This document shows positions 1-5,821 of a stretch of DNA of 17,519 nt, piece by piece. Source of the stretch: CAZVED01 sp964626205 (GTDB lineage Bacteria; Patescibacteriota; Patescibacteriia; SG8-24); assembly GCA_964626205.1 (NCBI GenBank), contig CAZVED010000020.1, forward strand, positions 1-17,519, written 5' to 3'. The notes under the pieces were generated by a model. The model was not told where the DNA came from, made no database searches, and saw only the letters and a program-made list of their open reading frames with translations. The position numbers and the translations under genes are program-made. Within the stretch, counting starts at the first letter, position 1. Every line of letters begins with the position of its first letter.

Positions 1-43
1 GTCACGGAGAAGATCGAGGGTTCGAATCCCTTCGCGTCCGCCA
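1..43 (+). tRNA. tRNA-Asp (GTC), 3' part, cut by the window edge
   Basis: This is the 3' half of a transfer RNA whose 5' half lies outside the window. The first three bases GTC fit anticodon positions 34-36, followed by A37 and C38 as in typical bacterial tRNA-Asp. Next come the 3' strand of the anticodon stem (6-10), a five-base variable loop (11-15), a T stem and loop (GAGGG-TTCGAAT-CCCTT, 16-32, with one G-U pair), the acceptor strand CGCGTCC (33-39), discriminator G40 and an encoded CCA (41-43). A G discriminator is the rule for tRNA-Asp. The identity rests on reading the anticodon at the cut edge; the tRNA nature itself is secure. Confidence 0.88.
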
Positions 44-46
44 TGG

Positions 47-73
47 AAAAAACGCCCTTACCGGGCGTTTTTT
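47..73. terminator. Bidirectional intrinsic terminator between tRNA-Asp and the EVE-domain gene
   Basis: A perfect inverted repeat has A6-CGCCC (47-57) and GGGCG-T6 (63-73) around a five-base loop (58-62). Each strand presents a GC-rich stem followed by a run of T, so it can end the rightward tRNA transcript and the leftward EVE-domain transcript. The TAA stop codon of the leftward gene lies inside the loop (58-60). Confidence 0.85.
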
Positions 74-480
74 CGTTGCTGTGCCATGCTCAGGATTTTC
101 CTCCACTCCCCCGCAGTCACCGGACCAACCGAGAGTCTTCCAAGCCGGAGTAACGCCATCCCTGCCAATGCCGAAACCCCCTTGATCTCCCCGAGCGTAA
201 CCGGACGTTTGAGCGCTTTCACCGATACTACGTCCACCGCGACCCATGCTGAGTCGTCCGTTGTCGGATCTTGGTAGGCCGTCCGTACCACTTTGGCAAT
301 CCCGACGATTTCCTTGCCTGTCACGGAGTGGTAGATGAAGCACAGGTCACCCTTCTTCATCGCCCTGAGGTTGTTGCGGGCCGTGTAGTTCCGGACACCG
401 TCCCACATGCCGCGTTTCTCGCGTACGAGACGGTTCCAGGAATACGTTTCCGGTTCGGTTTTGAGCAACCAGTGCGCCAT
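58..480 (-). CDS. EVE domain-containing protein (PUA-like fold)
   Basis: The 140-residue product starts MAHWLLKTEPETYSW and continues with MWDGVRNYTARNNLR and MKKGDLCFIYHS, the hallmark pattern of EVE-domain proteins. EVE domains adopt a PUA-like fold and are thought to bind modified bases in nucleic acids; no enzymatic activity is evident here. The domain fills the whole protein, with only a short basic tail. I chose the ATG at 480 because the protein family begins at this methionine. The upstream in-frame GTG at 498 would give a hydrophobic MLYCWN extension and would overlap the AGGAGG (498-503), the only nearby Shine-Dalgarno-like sequence. A TGCTATACT extended -10 box (489-497) places transcription start only one or two bases before the ATG, so the mRNA may be nearly leaderless. 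The gene is monocistronic and converges on the tRNA. Confidence 0.9.
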   Translation of the reverse strand: MAHWLLKTEPETYSWNRLVREKRGMWDGVRNYTARNNLRAMKKGDLCFIYHSVTGKEIVGIAKVVRTAYQDPTTDDSAWVAVDVVSVKALKRPVTLGEIKGVSALAGMALLRLGRLSVGPVTAGEWRKILSMAQQRKNAR

Positions 481-488
481 ATTCCAAC

Positions 489-497
489 AGTATAGCA
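489..497 (-). promoter_or_regulatory. Extended -10 promoter of the EVE-domain gene
   Basis: On the minus strand the sequence reads TG-C-TATACT, followed by eight bases and then the ATG at 480. No good -35 hexamer is found 17 bases upstream, which is usual for extended -10 promoters. The same TGnTATACT motif stands before pyk and before the membrane protein gene starting at 9745. Confidence 0.55.
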
Positions 498-513
498 CCT
501 CCTTCTGCCCATA

Positions 514-542
514 TTGACAGAACCGACATTCTTTGGTACGCT
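514..542 (+). promoter_or_regulatory. Promoter of the hypothetical gene at 614
   Basis: A consensus -35 TTGACA (514-519) is followed after exactly 17 bases by TACGCT (537-542), which is preceded by TGG as in an extended -10. The predicted start near 549 gives a leader of about 65 bases that contains the hairpin at 575-607. The promoter is divergent from that of the EVE-domain gene. Confidence 0.6.
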
Positions 543-574
543 GGCAAGTCCATTTCCATGGACCAAGGCATCCA

Positions 575-607
575 TTCGGGTGTCTTGAAACAATTCAAGC
601 ACCCGGA
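575..607 (+). promoter_or_regulatory. Leader hairpin reaching into the Shine-Dalgarno sequence of the gene at 614
   Basis: The 5' arm CGGGTG (577-582), a single bulged T583 and CTTGAA (584-589) pair perfectly with TTCAAG (594-599) and CACCCG (600-605) around an ACAA loop (590-593). That makes twelve base pairs. The last G of the 3' arm (605) is the first base of the GGAGG ribosome binding site (605-609). Two further pairs, T576 with G606 and T575 with A607, would extend the stem into it. There is no T-run after the hairpin, so it does not look like a terminator. The likely role is control of translation initiation, by sequestration or by protein binding; this is inference. Confidence 0.6.
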
Positions 608-613
608 GGCCTC

Positions 614-1045
614 ATGGCCCTCAGCAACGTCCTTTCCTTCCCCAATCGGGGTGCCACGCGTCTGCGCGTCAAAGCGCAGACCTGCATCGTGACCGGCATG
701 CTGGTCCCGCGCATCACCGAGATCGCATCTCGTCACCGCGCTGCCTGCACGCGCCGCTTGGCGGAGCTGCTCGACATCTACGCCCCGCACATCATCATCG
801 TCGACGGCGTGGCCGAACATCTCACCATCCTCTCAGAGCTTCCGCACTCCAAGCGACTCGACCACATCGCCGACCGCATCGCGGCAAACATCGACATTGC
901 ACAAGCGACAACGCTCCCCAGCGTGCCGATGTACGGTGACGACGAACGAGAAGTGAAGGACTTCACGTCGTTCGCCGTCGCGCTCCTCAACTACTCCCTC
1001 TTCCTGCAAACGCTCTGCGTCCTCAACCGACGCATCGCGTCCTAG
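614..1045 (+). CDS. Hypothetical protein, 143 aa, with its own promoter and terminator
   Basis: I do not recognise a family. The product begins MALSNVLSFPNRG and appears soluble and mostly helical: there is no signal peptide and no clear membrane segment, and the basic and acidic residues are well mixed. A short hydrophobic stretch, HIIIVDGVAEHL, lies near residue 60, and the C-terminal third (DFTSFAVALLNYSLFLQTLCVL) is a probable amphipathic or hydrophobic helix. The ATG at 614 is chosen because GGAGG (605-609) lies four bases upstream. The frame is open back to 533, but those codons run through the leader hairpin and are unlikely to be translated. Flanking promoter (514-542) and terminator (1060-1089) make it a single-gene unit. 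Its divergent neighbour is the EVE-domain gene. Function is unknown. Confidence 0.75.
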   Translation: MALSNVLSFPNRGATRLRVKAQTCIVTGMLVPRITEIASRHRAACTRRLAELLDIYAPHIIIVDGVAEHLTILSELPHSKRLDHIADRIAANIDIAQATTLPSVPMYGDDEREVKDFTSFAVALLNYSLFLQTLCVLNRRIAS

Positions 1046-1059
1046 TCTCCTCACGAAGA

Positions 1060-1089
1060 CCGCACGATACCCTCGTGCGGATTTTTTTA
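1060..1089 (+). terminator. Intrinsic terminator after the hypothetical gene at 614
   Basis: CCGCACGA (1060-1067) pairs perfectly with TCGTGCGG (1073-1080) around a five-base loop. ATTTTTTTAT follows directly. It is placed 15 bases after the TAG stop. Confidence 0.92.
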
Positions 1090-1112
1090 TGCGGGAAACA
1101 CCTTGCCGAGCA

Positions 1113-1141
1113 TTGACTTTTATGCTAAACTAGGCTATAGT
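1113..1141 (+). promoter_or_regulatory. Sigma-70-type promoter of the hypothetical gene at 1189
   Basis: TTGACT (1113-1118) and TATAGT (1136-1141) are separated by exactly 17 bases, each hexamer one mismatch from consensus. Transcription would begin near 1148 and leave a leader of about 41 bases without a clear Shine-Dalgarno sequence near the ATG. Confidence 0.8.
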
Positions 1142-1188
1142 CCTCTGTTAGAAACGCAGGAAATCCCTGCCTATCACAGAATCATCCT

Positions 1189-1992
1189 ATGGAACGTCAA
1201 TCCCGTCACGAAGCGATGTTCGAAGACGCAGAGCGCTCCTCTGACGCGTCGACACCCATCGAAATGCCATCTTCTGCAAAGACGCCGGATTGGGTGAACG
1301 AGAAACCATCTGCAGACCTCGCCGAACAGCTTGAGCCGTCCACGGAAACGCCGGAGGGCAAAAAAATGGCCGACATCGCGGATGACACCACGATGGAAAT
1401 CCGCAAGCTCGTCATGAAGGGCGAGAAATCCATGAAGCCGCAAGACGTCATGCGCATCAAGGACGCCTACCTCGACCGCATCCACGAAGAGGCCCCTGGC
1501 ATCGAAGATGCCGTTGCATTCGACCGCCTGAAATCCGCACTTCAAGAAGCCCATGATGTCCGTTATGGTCTCGGCGACTTGCCTGGTGCCGCGAGCATCG
1601 ACTCCTTCAAGCGCGCGCTCGACCCGCGTATCGAGGTCACCTCGACGTTCGGCACAGGCTTCATGCAACGCCTCGAAAGCGGTGAGTTCTCTTCTCCGGA
1701 CCAGGCGCAAGAAGCGCTCAATGCCGAACGTGACCCGATGAAGACACTCGCCATGGAAGCAAAGCAGGTGCTCGAAGCCGCAAAAGGCGGCAACATCGCG
1801 CTTACCGCGGAGCAACGCGCCGGCTACGAGGACAACATCCGGAAGTACGAGCAGCTCGCCAACGAGGCGATGACCATCGATGACGCTATCAACGAACGCT
1901 ACAGCGGAAACGTCGGTGAAGGATCCGTAGAGATCGGCGATACAGACATCGACGCCTCGCTCGACGACTTCTTCAAGGAGACAGGGTCCTGA
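1189..1992 (+). CDS. Hypothetical acidic helical protein, 267 aa
   Basis: No family is recognised. The first 60 residues are polar, rich in Ser, Glu, Asp and Pro, and probably disordered. Residues 60 to about 235 are strongly helical with alternating Glu/Lys/Ala (for example MEIRKLVMKGEKSMK and VLEAAKGGNIALTAEQR), compatible with coiled coil or helical-bundle structure. The C-terminus is a short acidic tail (IDASLDDFFKE). There is no signal peptide, membrane segment or cysteine, so a cytoplasmic location is likely. The ATG at 1189 is the first in frame downstream of the strong promoter at 1113-1141. There is no convincing Shine-Dalgarno site; a second ATG at 1216 is the main alternative start. 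The gene is a single transcription unit ending at a strong bidirectional terminator. Confidence 0.8.
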   Translation: MERQSRHEAMFEDAERSSDASTPIEMPSSAKTPDWVNEKPSADLAEQLEPSTETPEGKKMADIADDTTMEIRKLVMKGEKSMKPQDVMRIKDAYLDRIHEEAPGIEDAVAFDRLKSALQEAHDVRYGLGDLPGAASIDSFKRALDPRIEVTSTFGTGFMQRLESGEFSSPDQAQEALNAERDPMKTLAMEAKQVLEAAKGGNIALTAEQRAGYEDNIRKYEQLANEAMTIDDAINERYSGNVGEGSVEIGDTDIDASLDDFFKETGS

Positions 1993-2000
1993 CGGAAACG

Positions 2001-2031
2001 AAAAAGACGGCCTTCATGGGCCGTCTTTTTT
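2001..2031. terminator. Bidirectional intrinsic terminator between convergent genes
   Basis: GACGGCC (2006-2012) pairs with GGCCGTC (2019-2025), flanked by A5 on the left and T6 on the right, so the structure works on both strands. It ends the plus-strand gene at 1189-1992 and the minus-strand pyk/lipoprotein unit, whose last stop codon begins three bases away. Confidence 0.9.
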
Positions 2032-2033
2032 CA

Positions 2034-2369
2034 TCAGTCCTCACTGCCGTCCGTGGACGTTGGTTCGCCTGGTTCAGCGGGAATAGGTCTCGGTGTCGGA
2101 TTTTTCGGCAAATTCTCAATGAACACCCGAACCTCTGCCGGAGCATCCGGAGATGTCATCGATGGCGGAATGACCGGTACCGGCTCTCCCGGTATTGGCA
2201 TCTCTCTATCGTCCACCTCGACGGCAACGTCGTCGTCAGGCGAGACTACCGCTCCAGGAGCGGGAGCTGCCGGCGGGGCTGGCTGAACTTCGGGGGCCGG
2301 CTTGCACCCAAAACCGGCAAGCAGCAGGACTGACGCGAGAATGATGAGAGGTGTTCGCATAGCATGCAT
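2034..2369 (-). CDS. Small proline-rich lipoprotein, 111 aa
   Basis: A short N-terminus (MHAMR) is followed by a hydrophobic stretch (TPLIILASVLLLAGFG) and Cys22. The LAGFGC box is looser than the common L-A-G-C form but is compatible with signal peptidase II processing. The mature part is rich in Pro, Ala, Asp and Glu, including a PAPPAAPAPG segment and several P-x-P turns, so it is likely an extended envelope tether with no recognised domain. The start at 2369 lies four bases after the pyk stop, which suggests translational coupling; the next ATG (2360, MRTPL) is an equally possible start and gives the same mature protein. It shares pyk's transcript and ends at the bidirectional terminator. 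The lipoprotein nature is inferred from the signal sequence alone; no function can be assigned. Confidence 0.75.
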   Translation of the reverse strand: MHAMRTPLIILASVLLLAGFGCKPAPEVQPAPPAAPAPGAVVSPDDDVAVEVDDREMPIPGEPVPVIPPSMTSPDAPAEVRVFIENLPKNPTPRPIPAEPGEPTSTDGSED

Positions 2370-2373
2370 GGGA

Positions 2374-3822
2374 TTATTCGATACTCCGCACTTCCGTCCG
2401 GTTTGTTCCACCGGTCTTGCCGATGACCGCGCCCGTCACGATGACGATGCGATCCCCTGACTGTACAAGACCACTCGTCGCGACCGTACGGACTCCCGCC
2501 TCGATAAGCTCATCGTTGGAGACGGACTCCGGAAGGACGAACGGGCGCACCCCCCAGGACAAGCACATCTGTCGCATGACGCGAGGATGGTGTGTTCCCA
2601 CGAAAATAGGAAGCTCTGGGCGGAACCGACTCGTGCTGCGGCCCGCGTTCCCCGTGCTCGATGCAACAAGGATGGCCTTCGCTCCGATATCCCTCGCGAG
2701 CACGACTGCCGCCTCGGTAATGGCCTCAGCCGTTTCGGATCCATGCCCATGCGTTTCTTCGATGGCGAGGTTATCCCAGAGTGACTGCTCGGTGTCCGCG
2801 GCGATTTTCGTCATCATCTGCACGGTTTCGAGCGGATATTTTCCCGTCGCGGACTCGCCGGAGAGCATGATGGCGTCAGTGTGGTCGATGACGGCGTTCG
2901 CCACATCTGACACCTCAGCGCGCGTCGGGCGCGGGTTGCGGATCATCGAATCCATCATCTGTGTCGCTACAATGACCGGCTTCGCTGCCGCGAGACACTT
3001 TGCGATAATCGTCTTCTGGATGACCGGCACGTGCTCCGGCGGCGTTTCGATGCCGAGGTCACCACGCGCGATCATGATACCGTCCACTTCCGCGATGATC
3101 TCGTCGATGTTGCGGACCGCTTCGTGCTTCTCAATCTTCGCGATGATGCGGATTGGCGGCATGTCCTGCCACTCCGCACCGAGCTCTGCCTCACGTGCCC
3201 TGATAAGTTCGCGCAGCTCGCGGATTTCCCGCGCTTCCCGCACGAACGACAGTGCGACAAAATCCACGCGCTGCTCGACCCCAAACATGAGGTCCGCTTT
3301 GTCCTTCTCCGTGATGGCGGGAATCGACAGCGTCGCGGTCGGCAGGTTGATGCCCTTGTGCGACGTAAGCTTTCCACCATTCACGACCTCGCAGACGATA
3401 TCGCGGCTGTCGACGCTTTTTACCACGACCTCCAGCAGGCCATCGTCGATGAGTAGGCGGTCGCCAACCTTCACGTCTTCGTGCATGCCGTCATGCGTCA
3501 GGCCGATCTTCGGCAATGCCGGCGATGCTTCCGTCGTGAACGTCACCTCTTGCCCTGTTTCCAACATGACACCCTCCGACGGAAGCTCGCCGCAACGAAC
3601 CTTGGGGCCTTGAAGATCCTGGAGGATGGCAACCGGCTCACCAAGCTTCTCCGAGACTGCCCGAATCATGCGGATGAGCTCCGCGTGCGCTTCGTGTTTT
3701 CCGTGCGAAAAATTGAGCCGTGCGACATTTAGCCCGGCATTGACCAGGCTTTCAAACATGTCCGGTGATTGGGATGCGGGGCCGATGGTGCAGACCAGCT
3801 TCGTCCGTTTGAGCATTTTCAT
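2374..3822 (-). CDS. pyk: Pyruvate kinase
   Basis: The enzyme transfers phosphate from phosphoenolpyruvate to ADP, giving pyruvate and ATP, the last step of glycolysis in the cytoplasm. The 482-residue length is normal. Visible family motifs are the N-terminal KRTKLVCTIGPAS (5-17), RLNFSHG (35-41, substrate and cation binding), LQDLQGPKVR (68-76), the B domain (about 74-172), IIAKIEKHEAV with the catalytic lysine near 229, MIARGDLGIE (250-259) and ATQMMDSMI (286-294). The C-terminal domain runs from about 350 and ends in an unusual TGGTNRTEVRSIE tail. The ATG at 3822 is favoured because TGATATACT, an extended -10 box, ends six bases before it, which would give a leaderless mRNA. nrdR ends 12 bases upstream and may also read through. 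The lipoprotein gene follows four bases after the stop. Confidence 0.97.
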   Translation of the reverse strand: MKMLKRTKLVCTIGPASQSPDMFESLVNAGLNVARLNFSHGKHEAHAELIRMIRAVSEKLGEPVAILQDLQGPKVRCGELPSEGVMLETGQEVTFTTEASPALPKIGLTHDGMHEDVKVGDRLLIDDGLLEVVVKSVDSRDIVCEVVNGGKLTSHKGINLPTATLSIPAITEKDKADLMFGVEQRVDFVALSFVREAREIRELRELIRAREAELGAEWQDMPPIRIIAKIEKHEAVRNIDEIIAEVDGIMIARGDLGIETPPEHVPVIQKTIIAKCLAAAKPVIVATQMMDSMIRNPRPTRAEVSDVANAVIDHTDAIMLSGESATGKYPLETVQMMTKIAADTEQSLWDNLAIEETHGHGSETAEAITEAAVVLARDIGAKAILVASSTGNAGRSTSRFRPELPIFVGTHHPRVMRQMCLSWGVRPFVLPESVSNDELIEAGVRTVATSGLVQSGDRIVIVTGAVIGKTGGTNRTEVRSIE

Positions 3823-3828
3823 AGCGTC

Positions 3829-3837
3829 AGTATATCA
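3829..3837 (-). promoter_or_regulatory. Extended -10 promoter for leaderless pyk mRNA
   Basis: TG-A-TATACT (minus strand) overlaps the nrdR stop codon and is separated by six bases from the pyk ATG, so the expected transcription start is the A of the start codon. No -35 element is evident. Confidence 0.5.
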
Positions 3838-4320
3838 TTTTTTCCTTCTCCCCTTCTTCGGCTTGCCACCGGACGACATAAGCTTACGAATTTCCTCCCC
3901 AAACGTCTCCACATCTTCGAACGAACGATACACGGAGGCGAACCGTACATACGCCACGGCATCGAACTTCCGCAAATGCCGCATGACGATTTCTCCCACC
4001 TCGCGGCTCGTAAGTTCAGGGTCCTTCTTCTTCTGGATGTCCCGCTCGATTGCCGTGACCAGACGCTTGAATCCATCTGTAGTGTACGGACGCTTCTCGA
4101 GCGCCTTCCTGAGCCCGCCGATGAGCTTGTCACGAAGATACGGCTCCCGCTTCCCGTCGGACTTCACCAGCATGAGTTCAAGCAACTCAACCTCCTCGTT
4201 CGTAGAGAAACGATATTCACAACGAGCGCACTCCCTACGACGACGGATGCAATAACCGTCCCCGGTCACCCGGGAATCGACCACGCGCGTATCAGGATGC
4301 GAGCAAACAGGGCACAACAT
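3835..4320 (-). CDS. nrdR: Transcriptional repressor NrdR
   Basis: NrdR is a nucleotide-sensing repressor of ribonucleotide reductase genes. The 161-residue product has a zinc ribbon with Cys3, Cys6, Cys31 and Cys34 (CPVC and CARC knuckles), followed by an ATP-cone domain (about 46-136) including VVDSR, IRRRREC, YRFST and VRFASVYRSF motifs. A basic tail (KPKKGRRKK) closes the protein. I chose the ATG at 4320 because the zinc ribbon must start MLCPVC; the open frame seven codons further upstream runs into the hairpin after ftsZ. TGTTATACG, a possible extended -10 box, sits only three bases before the ATG, too close for the usual start-site spacing, so expression may depend on readthrough from ftsZ. 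No ribonucleotide reductase gene and no NrdR-box pair is visible in the window. Confidence 0.96.
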   Translation of the reverse strand: MLCPVCSHPDTRVVDSRVTGDGYCIRRRRECARCEYRFSTNEEVELLELMLVKSDGKREPYLRDKLIGGLRKALEKRPYTTDGFKRLVTAIERDIQKKKDPELTSREVGEIVMRHLRKFDAVAYVRFASVYRSFEDVETFGEEIRKLMSSGGKPKKGRRKK

Positions 4321-4328
4321 GTTCGTAT

Positions 4329-4357
4329 AACAAGCGACCACCCGTGGGGGCGGTCGC
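4329..4357 (-). terminator. Probable weak terminator or attenuating hairpin after ftsZ
   Basis: On the minus strand GCGACCGCCC (4357-4348) pairs with GGGTGGTCGC (4343-4334), ten pairs with one G-U, around a CCAC loop. TTGTTAT follows, so the T-run is poor. It begins six bases after the ftsZ stop. On the plus strand the G-U becomes an A-C mismatch, so the structure is designed for the minus strand. Confidence 0.5.
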
Positions 4358-4362
4358 GAGGA

Positions 4363-5667
4363 TTAATCCATCTTGCGGCGGAGGAACGCCGGTACGTCCA
4401 AGTCCTCTTCGTCCTCTCCACCGGCCATGGCCGGTGCTGGTTGGCGAGCCGCAGCAGGAGGGGCCATGCGAGGCTCAGGAGCCGGTTGGCGAGCTCGGAG
4501 CGGTACAGAGCGCTTCACGAACGCCGTAGGACGCTCATCTTCTTCATCCTCAGCGACGAATTCCGTGGTAACGACCGGCTTCTGCTTGATGCGAGTCTGC
4601 GGAAGCGGTTCAGGGCGCGTCTGACGCTGCTCGGCGACGGCATCCGTCGCGAGGAAGCGGTTCGTAGAATAGGTCGGCGCCTCGGCACGACGCTCCTGTG
4701 GCACGGCACGTCGCTCGCCATCGAATCCGGTCGCGATGACGCAGATCTTGATGTCACCCTGCATCGCTTCGTCGATGACGGTGCCGAAAATGACACGCGC
4801 GTTCTCGTCGGCATTCGCGGTGATAACCTGCATGGCTTCCGACACCTCATGCATGGAGAGGTCGTTGCCGCCGGTGATGGTGAGTAAGATGCCGCGCGCG
4901 CCGTCGATGGTCATTTCCAGAAGCGGGCTCGCCACGGCCTTCTTGGCCGCTTCGGTGGCACGCTGTTCGCCGCTCGCGCGACCGATGCCCATGAGCAAGG
5001 AACCAGTCCCCTCCATGATGGACTTCACGTCCGCGAAGTCGACGTTGATGAGGCCGGGGGTCGTGATGAGTTCCGAAATGCCTTGCACGCCCTGACGAAG
5101 AACGTCATCGACGGTATCGAACGCCTCGGTGAGCGGGGTGTTCTTCTCGATGATACGAAGCACGCGATCATTCGGGATGACGATGATGGAATCGACCGAG
5201 CCGGCAAACTTTTCGTATGACTTCTCCGCGACAGCCATGCGCTGCGCACCCTCGAACGAGAACGGCTTCGTCACGACGCCGATGGTGAGCGCACCAAGGT
5301 CGCGCGCAATGGACGCGATGACCGGTGCCGCTCCGGATCCCGTGCCGCCACCCAAGCCGCACGTGATGAACACCATGTCCGCGCCTTTAAGCGCCTCACG
5401 AATTTCGTCCTGCGCCTCCTCTGCCGCTGCCTTGCCGAGTTCCGGATTCATACCCGCGCCGAGACCGCGCGTCACTCCCTTGCCGAGGTGAATCTTGAGC
5501 GGTGCCTGCGAGTAGTGCAGCGCCTGCACGTCGGTATTCGCGGCGATGAATTCGACGCCCTTGATCTTCGCTTTGATCATCCGGTTCACGGCGGAGCCGC
5601 CGGAGCCGCCGACACCGATGACTTTGATCTTCGCGAACGTCTCGATTGCTGGTTTCACTTCTGCCAT
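4363..5667 (-). CDS. ftsZ: Cell division protein FtsZ
   Basis: FtsZ is the tubulin-like GTPase that polymerises into the division ring at the membrane. The 434-residue product shows the N-terminal nucleotide-binding segment IKVIGVGGSGGSAVNRM (14-30), the G-box CGLGGGTGSGAAP (GGGTGSG at 106-112), the switch region VTKPFSFEG (132-140) and the T7 synergy loop INVDFADVK (207-215) that completes the GTPase site of the next subunit. After the globular core (to about 325) comes a long Pro/Arg/Glu-rich linker and a classical C-terminal conserved peptide, DLDVPAFLRRK, which binds FtsA. The G-box has Ser where most FtsZ proteins have Thr (GGGTGTG). The ATG at 5667 lies about 44 bases after the predicted transcription start; there is no strong Shine-Dalgarno sequence. 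Confidence 0.98.
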   Translation of the reverse strand: MAEVKPAIETFAKIKVIGVGGSGGSAVNRMIKAKIKGVEFIAANTDVQALHYSQAPLKIHLGKGVTRGLGAGMNPELGKAAAEEAQDEIREALKGADMVFITCGLGGGTGSGAAPVIASIARDLGALTIGVVTKPFSFEGAQRMAVAEKSYEKFAGSVDSIIVIPNDRVLRIIEKNTPLTEAFDTVDDVLRQGVQGISELITTPGLINVDFADVKSIMEGTGSLLMGIGRASGEQRATEAAKKAVASPLLEMTIDGARGILLTITGGNDLSMHEVSEAMQVITANADENARVIFGTVIDEAMQGDIKICVIATGFDGERRAVPQERRAEAPTYSTNRFLATDAVAEQRQTRPEPLPQTRIKQKPVVTTEFVAEDEEDERPTAFVKRSVPLRARQPAPEPRMAPPAAARQPAPAMAGGEDEEDLDVPAFLRRKMD

Positions 5668-5717
5668 ACGGCGTGCTCGTTGGGTGGACGTTAGGAGTGT
5701 GGATAGTCTTACTGGTG

Positions 5718-5746
5718 ATTTTACGCGCCATCGTCCGGCGGGTCAA
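5718..5746 (-). promoter_or_regulatory. Promoter of ftsZ
   Basis: On the minus strand TTGACC (5746-5741) and TAAAAT (5723-5718) are separated by exactly 17 bases, near-consensus for the housekeeping sigma factor. Predicted transcription start is near 5711. It lies between the ftsA terminator and ftsZ and so separates ftsZ from the ftsA transcript. Confidence 0.75.
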
Positions 5747-5779
5747 GGATTTTGGGCTTAATGAACAATAAAAATACTC

Positions 5780-5808
5780 AAAAGAAAAACGCCCGATGCG
5801 AATCGGAC
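5780..5808 (-). terminator. Intrinsic terminator after ftsA
   Basis: On the minus strand GTCCGAT (5808-5802) pairs with ATCGGGC (5797-5791), seven pairs with one U-G, around a TCGC loop. GTTTTTCTTTT follows. It is located 14 bases after the ftsA stop codon. Confidence 0.82.
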
Positions 5809-5821
5809 ATTTTCTCGTCTT

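Noticed and set aside
496..498. GTG start for the EVE-domain protein, six codons upstream of the ATG
   Set aside because: It falls within the AGGAGG and the extended -10 box, and the extension has no family sequence.
1156..1170. GCAGG/CCTGC inverted repeat in the leader of the 1189 gene
   Set aside because: Only five base pairs, remote from the start codon and not linked to a ribosome binding site; too short to support a regulatory claim.
2417..3613. Long plus-strand open frame (398 codons) opposite pyk
   Set aside because: The translation is Ser/Thr/Arg-rich with no family features. It mirrors pyk codons on the other strand, and high GC with few stops explains its length.
4334..4357. Hairpin before nrdR as an NrdR-box operator
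   Set aside because: The sequence is GC-rich and does not resemble the A/T-rich NrdR box pair. A terminator or attenuator for ftsZ fits better.
3769..4887. Long plus-strand open frame (372 codons) opposite nrdR and ftsZ
   Set aside because: It crosses two confidently identified genes and a hairpin on the other strand. The Arg/His-rich translation looks like antisense noise.
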